Shown here one piece after another: positions 1 to 5,360 of a DNA stretch of 7,928 nt. A model generated the notes under the pieces. The model was not told the DNA's origin, did no database searches, and saw only the letters and a program-made list of their open reading frames with translations. The stretch covers positions 1-7,928 of the forward strand of contig JAEYYY010000620.1 in assembly GCA_023430775.1 (NCBI GenBank), given 5' to 3'. A program made the position numbers and the translations under genes. The number at the start of each line of letters is the position of its first letter. Position 1 is the stretch's first letter. Source of the stretch: Pseudomonadota bacterium. GTDB taxonomy: Bacteria; Myxococcota_A; Polyangia; Haliangiales; Haliangiaceae.

Positions 1-245
1 TCCGGCACGTCCGGCTCCGCGACACCGGCCGCACGCCGGACCAGTTCCAGGTTCGTATCGGTCAGGGGGAACTGGAGTACGGCAGGCTCGTCTCCCTGCT
101 CGACCGCACGCGGCACGGCATCCGGGTCGACGAGAGCGACCTCGACGAGATGGCGAAGTCCGCCGAGGTCGCTTACGCCTCGGCGCGCGCGAGCACCTCG
201 ACGCTCGCTCGCGCGGCCGCGCAGATCCGCTGGCCGCTCGCCTGA
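1..245 (+). CDS. 3' end of an unrecognised protein (partial)
   Basis: An open frame enters from the left edge (first full codon at base 3) and ends at TGA 243-245, giving about 80 C-terminal residues. Third positions are overwhelmingly G or C, and the translation is balanced: it includes the segments DTGRTPDQFQVRIGQGELEY and RVDESDLDEMAKSAEVAYAS and ends QIRWPLA. The frame is therefore very likely coding. The segment looks soluble, mixed alpha/beta followed by an Ala-rich helix near the end. No membrane segment or known motif is visible. I do not recognise the family, and the rest of the gene lies outside the window. The next gene on this strand begins 86 bp downstream, so the two could be co-transcribed, but nothing shows this. 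Confidence 0.75.
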   Translation, partial: RHVRLRDTGRTPDQFQVRIGQGELEYGRLVSLLDRTRHGIRVDESDLDEMAKSAEVAYASARASTSTLARAAAQIRWPLA

Positions 246-331
246 GTTAACAATCCTCGCAGGTTGCAGATCGGTGACGTCCGGATGGGCGTCGGCCAAA
301 GATCGTTCGCAACCGTCGTCGCGAGCGGGCG

Positions 332-619
332 ATGCGCGCGCCCATGAAGACGAAACACAAAGTTGGCCCGTTCGAGTACGAGGTCGAGCCGATGCCGGAA
401 GGCGTCGACCCGCGCGAGTACCTGCAGCACGTGATGGACAACTGTCCCGACTGCCAGGCAGCGCGCGCACGCGGCGAGAAGCCGGTGATCCGATACGGAC
501 CGCCACCGATGCCGGAGATCTCCGACGAGCTCCGCGCGATCATCGAAGCCCCGGACGAGCCGGAATCCCGGCAAGCCCGGCGCGCGCGCGAGCGGAGGCT
601 GGCGAAACGCCGCCGTTAG
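332..619 (+). CDS. Small hypothetical protein with a CPDC motif and basic tail
   Basis: This 95-residue frame is not a recognised family. High G/C at third positions across the whole length supports it as coding. The N-terminal part (MKTKHKVGPFEYEVEPMPEG) reads like a short beta-rich segment. It is followed by VDPREYLQHVMDNCPDCQAA, where a CxxC pair could bind a metal or be redox active. The C-terminus is a charged helix ending in a strongly basic Arg/Lys tail (RRARERRLAKRRR), as in small nucleic-acid-binding or ribosome-associated proteins; that role is only an inference. Two ATG codons are possible, at 332 and 344. Neither has a clear Shine-Dalgarno sequence, and the second would give 91 residues starting MKTKHK. 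No signal peptide is present, so it is probably cytoplasmic. It is convergent with the lipoprotein operon beyond the palindrome. Confidence 0.7.
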   Translation: MRAPMKTKHKVGPFEYEVEPMPEGVDPREYLQHVMDNCPDCQAARARGEKPVIRYGPPPMPEISDELRAIIEAPDEPESRQARRARERRLAKRRR

Positions 620-722
620 AGCGGGTGGAAGCTGGGCGGTGGCGGTGCCCAGTGAGTTGGTGACAGTGCGCCGGGCCACGTGCGATCAGATCGAATCAAG
701 CACTTAGAGAGCTCTCCTCCGT

Positions 723-786
723 GGTCCCTTTTCGGCGAGATGTCTAGACGGTCTAGACAGTCTAGACATCTCGCCGAAAAGAGACC
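723..786. repeat. 64-bp near-perfect palindrome with triple GTCTAGAC core
   Basis: Every base i from 723 to 786 pairs with base 1509-i except two pairs, 727/782 (C/A) and 750/759 (G/A). The arms are therefore 27 bp with one mismatch around a centre that is itself palindromic. The centre is three copies of the 8-bp palindrome GTCTAGAC at 742-749, 751-758 and 760-767, each separated by one base (9-bp period). The same symmetry axis continues outward: after 8 unpaired bases on each side, 701-714 pairs with 795-808 at 12 of 14 positions (CACTT...GAGCTC). Weaker ATCAG/CTGAT matches lie at 685-689 and 826-830. As RNA this would be a very stable hairpin; as DNA it could extrude a cruciform or bind a dimeric protein at three sites. 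It may be a bidirectional terminator, a multi-site operator or a palindromic mobile-element remnant. Confidence 0.9.
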
Positions 787-815
787 GAGCATCGGAGCTC
801 GCCAAGTGTGTGAAG

Positions 816-912
816 TCTCGATCGCCTGATGCGCCGGATTCAGCGTCCGCTGCCCCAGCACGCCATCGACGAGCTTCGCGGCGTGGATCTCGTCGGTCTT
901 CGCCGGCCGAGC
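816..912 (-). pseudogene. Possible coding remnant downstream of the pseudopilin-like gene
   Basis: On the - strand, just past the stop of the 914-1228 gene and in a different frame, about 29 codons read AKTDEIHAAKLVDGVLGQRT and then LNPAHQAIE. Only three of these 29 codons (GAT, AAT, CAT) end in A or T, which matches the bias of true genes here. The bias then collapses as the frame enters the palindrome. No ATG leads the stretch; a GTG lies at 861. The frame stays open to a stop at 616 but looks non-coding past 816. I read it as the leftover of a gene or gene end, possibly cut by arrival of the palindrome. It could also be chance in a GC-rich region. No family is recognised. Confidence 0.3.
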
Positions 913-913
913 G

Positions 914-1228
914 TCACTTCGTCGAGCGTGGCGAGATCACGTCGTCGGCAGTGTCGTACTGACCGTCGATGCCGGCCGACCGGATCTGGATCTTCGATCC
1001 TTCGCCGCAGGTCAGCTTGTACGGGTTGCCCCACGGATCGGCGTTGCCCTCGTTGTCGAGCACGCTGATCAGCTCGTCGATCGTCGGGCAACTCTTGTTG
1101 GTCTTCAGCTGCCAGCGCGGATAGCTCTCGGTGGCGAGCTTGTCCATGAACCGCTGCGTGACGTCGACCTTCGCACCTTGATCGGGCGAGCCGCAGGCGA
1201 GCAGTGTGATGATGAGGAAGTACTTCAT
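914..1228 (-). CDS. Lipoprotein with GspG-like (type II secretion pseudopilin) head domain
   Basis: This 104-residue protein starts MKYFLIITLLACGSPDQG, a short lipoprotein signal peptide with lipobox LLAC and lipidated Cys12. Residues 20-60 are helical. Residues 62-102 carry the hallmarks of the GspG C-terminal domain: DPWGNPYKL at 64-72, then IRSAGIDGQYDTADDVISP near the end, with the Gly/Asp-rich loop that binds calcium in GspG. Cys47 and Cys74 could form a disulfide. A normal GspG has a prepilin leader and a long hydrophobic N-terminal helix; here both are replaced by a lipid anchor, so it should not be able to enter a pseudopilus in the usual way. Its ATG overlaps the stop of the large upstream gene (ATGA, 1225-1228), which suggests translational coupling and a shared role. 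The family assignment is firm for the domain; the function is unknown. Confidence 0.85.
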   Translation of the reverse strand: MKYFLIITLLACGSPDQGAKVDVTQRFMDKLATESYPRWQLKTNKSCPTIDELISVLDNEGNADPWGNPYKLTCGEGSKIQIRSAGIDGQYDTADDVISPRSTK

Positions 1229-4200
1229 GGCTGGGCGATCGCGTGGCGCTTGTTCGCGGCCAGTCCGGGGTGCTTGCTCTCGCTGCCGTCGGGCCACTTG
1301 ATGGTGACGTCGACCGTGGCGGCCTTCGCGATGCCGGCCGTGACCAGCGTGTCGCCCTGGCTGATGTAGCCGCGACCGCCGGTGACCTGGCGGAGCAGCG
1401 TCTTGCCGTTCGCGGTGATGGTCACCTGCGCACCGATCGCGCGCGGGTTCTTGCCCTTCGTGGTGGAGAGCCGCAGCTGAACGAAGTTGTTCTTCGCCGC
1501 CTGCTGGTTGATCAGCACTCGCGGCGGCTGGCGGAACTGGTTCGCGACGATGTCGATGTCGCCGTCGAGATCGAGATCGACCGCGGCGGCGCTGCGCGTG
1601 TTCCCGGGGAACGCCTCCGGCGAGGTCTGCGGCGCGAGATAGAGGAAGCCGTCGTCGTTGAGGTACATCTGGTTCTTCTGGTTGCCGGCGTAGCTGCCGT
1701 TGATCCAGCCGTTGGTGATGTAGAGATCGTCGTCGCCGTCGTTCTCGTAATCGAAGAACGACGCGTCCCAGCCCCAGCCGCGATCGATCGGCTCCATGCG
1801 GAGGTTCTCCTCGGCGCGGAAGCCGCCCTCCTTGGTCGCGACGTAGAGCTTGTTGCCGGCGATGTACTGGAACGCCTTGGTCAGCTTGTCGTCGATGTTG
1901 ATCGTCGTATCGTCGCGCGGGAAGATCACCTTGATGTTCTTGCTGAACATGTCGATGTTCGTCAGGTAGATGTCCCACTTGCCGTCGCCGTTGACGTCGC
2001 CGAACTCGGCGTTCATGCCCGAGCCGCGATCGCCGGTGTTGGTGGCAGCGGTGATATCGGTGAACGTGCCGTCGCCGTTGTTCTTGTAGAAGATGTCGGC
2101 GCCGAAGTCGTTGGCGAGGAACATGTCGAGGTCGCCGTCGAAGTCGATGTCGGCACTCGCGAGCGCGAGACACCAGCCGACGTCGTCGACCTTCGCCTGC
2201 TTCGCGACGTCGACGAACTTGCCGCCGTCGTTGCGCCACAGCTGGTTCGGCGAGCCGTTGCGGCCGTCGAGCGACGGCACGCTGCGCGACGTGCCCGGGC
2301 TCATGTTCGAGGCGTGACTGCCGTAGTAGCCGATGTAGATGTCGAGGTCGCCGTCGCGATCGAAGTCGAACACGTGCGCGACGTGGCTGCCGCGATGGGT
2401 CTCGAGGCCGAGCTCGGCGTGGACGTCGGTGAACTTGCCCTTGTCGTTGCGGAACAGCGCCGAGGGATGCTCGCTGCGCAGCACGAGCAGATCGAGATCG
2501 CCGTCGCCCTCGTAATCGAAGAACAGCGTGCCGTGGCCGTCCTTGATCGCCGGTAGGCCCCACGCCGCCGTGGCATCGGTGAACGTGCCCGGCGCCGCGC
2601 GGCCCTTGTTGAGGTAGAGCTTTCCGAGCTCCTCGCCGGCGAGATAGAGGTCGGGGTACTCGTCGCCGTTGAGATCTCCGACGGCGATACCACCGCCCAT
2701 GATCGTCTGCAGGTTGAAGCCGCCGTAGCCCGCGGGCTCGACGTGACCCGGCATCGCCTCTGGCTCGACGTGACCCGGGATGTTTCGCATCGCCGGATCG
2801 GTGATCGAGATCTTGGTGATGCCGAGCTTCTTGATCCGGTCGAGCAGCGCCGCGACCTTCGCCTGCTGCACGCCCTTCGCCGGTGCGATCACCACCACGA
2901 CGGTGTTGTTGGTCGAGAACGCGCCGCGGACGCCGTACTCGAGCGTGTCGTCGGTCATCACCTTGCCGTCGACCACGGTCTTGCCGTCGACGGTCAGCTC
3001 GATGACGTACTTCGGCGGCTCGATGTGCCCCGGCATGTTCTGGGTGTCCGGCTGGACGTGACCCGGCATGTCCTTGAGGTCGGGCTCGACGTGACCCGGG
3101 ATGTTCCGCATCGCCGGGTCGGAGATCGAGATCTTGGTGATGCCGGCCTTCTTGATCCGATCGAGCATCGCCACGACCTTGCCGTTCTGCACACCCTTGG
3201 CCGGTGCGATCACGACGATCGCGGCGGTCTTGTCGCGCGCGAACGCCGCGCGGAACACGTTATCGAGCTCGGCATCCGTCATCTGCTTGCCGCTGATGAT
3301 CGTCTTGCCGTCGGCGGTCATCTCGACGACAAGCTTCGGCGGCTCGACATGCCCCGGCATGCCCTTGGTGTCCGGCTGGACGTGTCCCGGCATGTCCTTG
3401 GTGTCCGGTTGAACGTGTCCGGGCTGCTTCTTCAGATCCTTGTCCGGCGCCACGTGTCCCGGCTGGCCTTTCAGATCCTTGTCCGGTGCGACGTGACCAG
3501 GTTGGTTCTTCAAGTCCTTGTCCGGTTGGACGTGACCGGGTTGGTTCTTCAGATCCTTGTCCGGCTCCACGTGTCCGGGCTGCTTCTTTAGATCCTTGTC
3601 CGGCGCCACGTGTCCGGGCTGGTTCTTCAGATCCTTGTCCGGCCCGACATGTCCGGGCTGGTTCTTCAGATCCTTATTCGGCTCGACGTGTCCGGGCTGC
3701 CCCTTGAGGTCCGGCTCGACGTGCGCGGTGACCGAGTCGAGGTCGACGTTCCAGGTCGCGAACTTCGTCGGCAGGCCGGCGGTCTTCGACGTGTCCTTGA
3801 ACAGCGCGGCCGGCACCGATGCGATGACGGCGCCCTTCTTCTGCTTGCGCTCCTCGGTCCACGACGCGAACTGCATCTCGGCCGGCGGCACCATGACGTA
3901 CGACCGGCTGCGCACGCGCTTCGCGACGTCGGCATCGATCTCCTTCTTGCCGAGCTCGTTCGCGATCACCTCGCCGCGCCGGATCGATAGCGTGATCATC
4001 ATCGACACCACTTCGCTGACGTACTCCGCCGCGAACGGATCCATCGCGTAGGGCTTCTCCTTCCACACGTTCTGCATCGCGATCCAGTGGATCGCGGAGT
4101 CGCGCACGCCGTTCATCTCGTGATCGAGCAGCTTGATCGAGAACCCGCGCAGCGGCTTGTCGCTCACCGGTCCCGGGTTGACCTCGAACTTGACGTCGAT

Positions 4201-5259
4201 GTCGCCGTTCGGCTGCATGTGATGCGGGAACAGCTGCATCACCACGTTCTGCGCCCACTCCTCGTCGATGTACGGCTTGCGGATCATCTTGGTCTTCGCG
4301 TACGAGCCGTCGTCGAGGTAGTTGTCGGCCTGCATCGGCTCGAAGCCGGCGGCGACGAAGTGCACGAACGACTGCGCCTGCTTCATCATCACGTCGAGGC
4401 CCTCGGGGGTGAGCGGGATGCGCGTCACCTTGTTGAGATCCTGGACGACGTTGCGCGTGCCCTTGTTGAACGCGAGCAGCGCCTCGACCTTGTTGTCGAT
4501 CAGCTTCTTGGTGACCGGCTGGAGGTGCAGCGCGATCTGATCGCCGGTCAACGGCTGCCGCGGATGCGGCGTGTTCGACAGGCCGAGCTGCGCCGTCAGC
4601 GCCTTGTATGCCGCCTGCACGTGCGGCCCTTCGATGATCGTGCTCTTCGCTTCATCCGCCGCCTTGCCGGACTCCTTGAGCATCATCAGCGACAGCGTGG
4701 TCGCGGCATCGGTCAAGGCGCGCACACCCGCGGGATCGAGTGGCTTGAGCTTGGGCTCGCCACCCGTCGAGTACATCTCGTCCTGGATCACGGCGAGCAC
4801 CATGCGCGTGTGCTCGGCGGTCTTCTGGTAGTCGGTGAAGTTCTTGAGGCCGATATCGTTGGCGAACGTGCTGAGGTTCTGCTGCACCTGCCCCGACAGC
4901 TTGATGTCGGGCAACTTCACCGCCGCCTTGATATCGGCCTCGGTGATCGCCCCGCCCTTCGCCTGCGCGCTCGCCTTCTCCCAGGTCGCGCGGACGAGGC
5001 CCTTCATCGCCGTGATCTTCGCGAGCGTGCCGAACTCGCTGTAGCTCTTCTCGGCGATGAACCAGTCGAGCTGCCGGAAGCTGGTCCAGCAGGTGACATC
5101 GCGCTTGGTCTCGAGCTGGACGAGCTCGTCGAGGACGGTGTCGGCCGAGGCATGCAGGCCCGACAGCGAGTCCGTGGCCGGCGACTTGCCATCGTCCTTT
5201 TTCCCGCCGCAAGCGAGACAGACAGTCGAGATCAGCGCGAGCGTCCTCAGGTAGCGCAC
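1225..5259 (-). CDS. Mosaic surface lipoprotein: PGHV repeats, two ExbD/TolR-like domains, FG-GAP propeller, ASPIC/UnbV tail
   Basis: About 1,344 residues from GTG 5259. The start gives MRYLRTLALISTVCLAC, a compact lipoprotein signal peptide with lipid Cys17. A GTG at 5319 has a better Shine-Dalgarno (GGGGAG at 5327-5332) but would add 20 residues whose third positions are poor in G/C, so I prefer 5259. Domains in order: residues 18-510, mostly helical and unrecognised; 513-641, ten PGHVxP units, eight at an exact 13-residue spacing; 642-713, an ExbD/TolR-like periplasmic domain; 714-749, three more PGH units; 750-820, a second ExbD/TolR-like domain; 821-843, two more PGHVEP units; about 843-1256, an FG-GAP/VCBS propeller with seven DxDxDxD-type loops (first about 862, last about 1228); 1257-1344, an ASPIC/UnbV domain with GGRGYISQGD and KWPDGS. 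The C-terminal half resembles CRTAC1-family proteins. It lies downstream of the transglutaminase gene and overlaps the pseudopilin-like gene by 4 bp. It should act at the cell surface or in the periplasm. The overall role is unknown. Confidence 0.9.
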   Translation of the reverse strand: MRYLRTLALISTVCLACGGKKDDGKSPATDSLSGLHASADTVLDELVQLETKRDVTCWTSFRQLDWFIAEKSYSEFGTLAKITAMKGLVRATWEKASAQAKGGAITEADIKAAVKLPDIKLSGQVQQNLSTFANDIGLKNFTDYQKTAEHTRMVLAVIQDEMYSTGGEPKLKPLDPAGVRALTDAATTLSLMMLKESGKAADEAKSTIIEGPHVQAAYKALTAQLGLSNTPHPRQPLTGDQIALHLQPVTKKLIDNKVEALLAFNKGTRNVVQDLNKVTRIPLTPEGLDVMMKQAQSFVHFVAAGFEPMQADNYLDDGSYAKTKMIRKPYIDEEWAQNVVMQLFPHHMQPNGDIDVKFEVNPGPVSDKPLRGFSIKLLDHEMNGVRDSAIHWIAMQNVWKEKPYAMDPFAAEYVSEVVSMMITLSIRRGEVIANELGKKEIDADVAKRVRSRSYVMVPPAEMQFASWTEERKQKKGAVIASVPAALFKDTSKTAGLPTKFATWNVDLDSVTAHVEPDLKGQPGHVEPNKDLKNQPGHVGPDKDLKNQPGHVAPDKDLKKQPGHVEPDKDLKNQPGHVQPDKDLKNQPGHVAPDKDLKGQPGHVAPDKDLKKQPGHVQPDTKDMPGHVQPDTKGMPGHVEPPKLVVEMTADGKTIISGKQMTDAELDNVFRAAFARDKTAAIVVIAPAKGVQNGKVVAMLDRIKKAGITKISISDPAMRNIPGHVEPDLKDMPGHVQPDTQNMPGHIEPPKYVIELTVDGKTVVDGKVMTDDTLEYGVRGAFSTNNTVVVVIAPAKGVQQAKVAALLDRIKKLGITKISITDPAMRNIPGHVEPEAMPGHVEPAGYGGFNLQTIMGGGIAVGDLNGDEYPDLYLAGEELGKLYLNKGRAAPGTFTDATAAWGLPAIKDGHGTLFFDYEGDGDLDLLVLRSEHPSALFRNDKGKFTDVHAELGLETHRGSHVAHVFDFDRDGDLDIYIGYYGSHASNMSPGTSRSVPSLDGRNGSPNQLWRNDGGKFVDVAKQAKVDDVGWCLALASADIDFDGDLDMFLANDFGADIFYKNNGDGTFTDITAATNTGDRGSGMNAEFGDVNGDGKWDIYLTNIDMFSKNIKVIFPRDDTTINIDDKLTKAFQYIAGNKLYVATKEGGFRAEENLRMEPIDRGWGWDASFFDYENDGDDDLYITNGWINGSYAGNQKNQMYLNDDGFLYLAPQTSPEAFPGNTRSAAAVDLDLDGDIDIVANQFRQPPRVLINQQAAKNNFVQLRLSTTKGKNPRAIGAQVTITANGKTLLRQVTGGRGYISQGDTLVTAGIAKAATVDVTIKWPDGSESKHPGLAANKRHAIAQP
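2800..3012 (-). other. ExbD/TolR-like domain, copy 2 (within the large lipoprotein)
   Basis: Residues 750-820 of the large lipoprotein. The segment shows the ExbD/TolR periplasmic pattern: a beta strand with TVDGKTVVDGKVM, a helix, the strand VVVVIAPAKGV, then a helix AALLDRIKKLG and a final strand ITKISIT. It lacks the N-terminal transmembrane helix of true ExbD/TolR. It is one residue shorter than copy 1 and about two thirds identical to it. The family assignment rests on pattern recognition; a profile search would settle it. Confidence 0.7.
3121..3336 (-). other. ExbD/TolR-like domain, copy 1 (within the large lipoprotein)
   Basis: Residues 642-713 of the large lipoprotein. It has the same fold signature as copy 2: TADGKTIISGKQM, then IVVIAPAKGV, AMLDRIKKAG and ITKISIS. 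In ExbD and TolR this domain sits in the periplasm, dimerises and couples proton flow through ExbB/TolQ to the outer membrane or peptidoglycan. Here it has no transmembrane helix and is bracketed by PGHV repeats. Only a structural or binding role is likely. Confidence 0.7.
3340..3726 (-). repeat. In-frame tandem repeat, 39-bp then 33-bp units, coding PGHVxPDKDLKxQ
   Basis: The codon for the invariant His falls at 3688, 3649, 3610, 3571, 3532, 3493, 3454 and 3415, an exact 39-bp period. It then falls at 3382 and 3349, a 33-bp period. An outlying AHVEP copy sits at 3721. The 13-residue units vary mainly at two positions: after HV (E, G, A or Q) and before QPG (N, K or G). The 11-residue units replace the DKDLKxQ part with DTKxM. 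Further copies flank the ExbD-like domains (His codons at 3091, 3025, 2770 and 2743, plus one near 3058). The near-identical DNA indicates growth by unequal exchange or slippage with selection to keep the frame. Confidence 0.95.
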
Positions 5260-5326
5260 GGCGAAAGTGCAGCACGGACGCCTCGCAACTGCCAGATCAC
5301 CGACCGAAAACGACAACACCCCGGGT

Positions 5327-5332
5327 CTCCCC
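5327..5332 (-). promoter_or_regulatory. Shine-Dalgarno-like GGGGAG before the alternative GTG 5319
   Basis: On the - strand GGGGAG ends 7 bases before GTG 5319, an ideal distance. It is the best ribosome binding site for the large lipoprotein and argues for the longer start. The next 20 codons, however, have weak G/C third-position bias and put a long, poorly shaped segment before the signal peptide. The true start is therefore open between 5319 and 5259. Confidence 0.4.
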
Positions 5333-5360
5333 AGGGCGCTTTCGAGCGAAACGGTGCCGG

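Larger units (their letters stand above)
620..913. other. Convergent intergenic region
   Basis: This 294-bp gap lies between two convergent genes. It holds the long palindrome (core 723-786) and, on its right side, a short stretch with coding-like third positions on the - strand (about 816-912). In 620-700 I see nothing beyond the degenerate outer parts of the palindrome. With transcription arriving from both sides, the palindrome is in the right place to work as a two-way terminator, although neither strand has a classical uninterrupted T-run directly after the stem. Confidence 0.6.

Noticed and set aside
840..1091. Small frames on either strand across the end of the pseudopilin-like gene (829-1068 + and 840-1091 -)
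   Set aside because: They are Arg/Ser-rich, overlap a recognised domain and have no start signals.
1243..2556. Long + strand open frame (437 codons) opposite the propeller region
   Set aside because: It is the antisense shadow of the FG-GAP/ASPIC coding region. Its translation is a monotonous mix of Val, Asp, Arg and Ala typical of reading GC-rich genes backwards, while the - strand frame has clear domains.
914..2563. A 549-residue - strand protein fusing an Arg-rich region to the pseudopilin-like lipoprotein
   Set aside because: Only the last 104 residues are a sensible protein with its own signal peptide. The earlier part is an out-of-frame, Arg-rich reading of the propeller gene.
3340..3726. 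CRISPR-like array
   Set aside because: The 39-bp periodicity has no unique spacers. All of it is an in-frame peptide repeat with mostly synonymous or conservative differences.
5320..5360. Terminator between the transglutaminase and the large lipoprotein
   Set aside because: Only a 4-bp CGCT/AGCG stem with a 4-base loop is visible and no T-run follows, so read-through as an operon is more likely.
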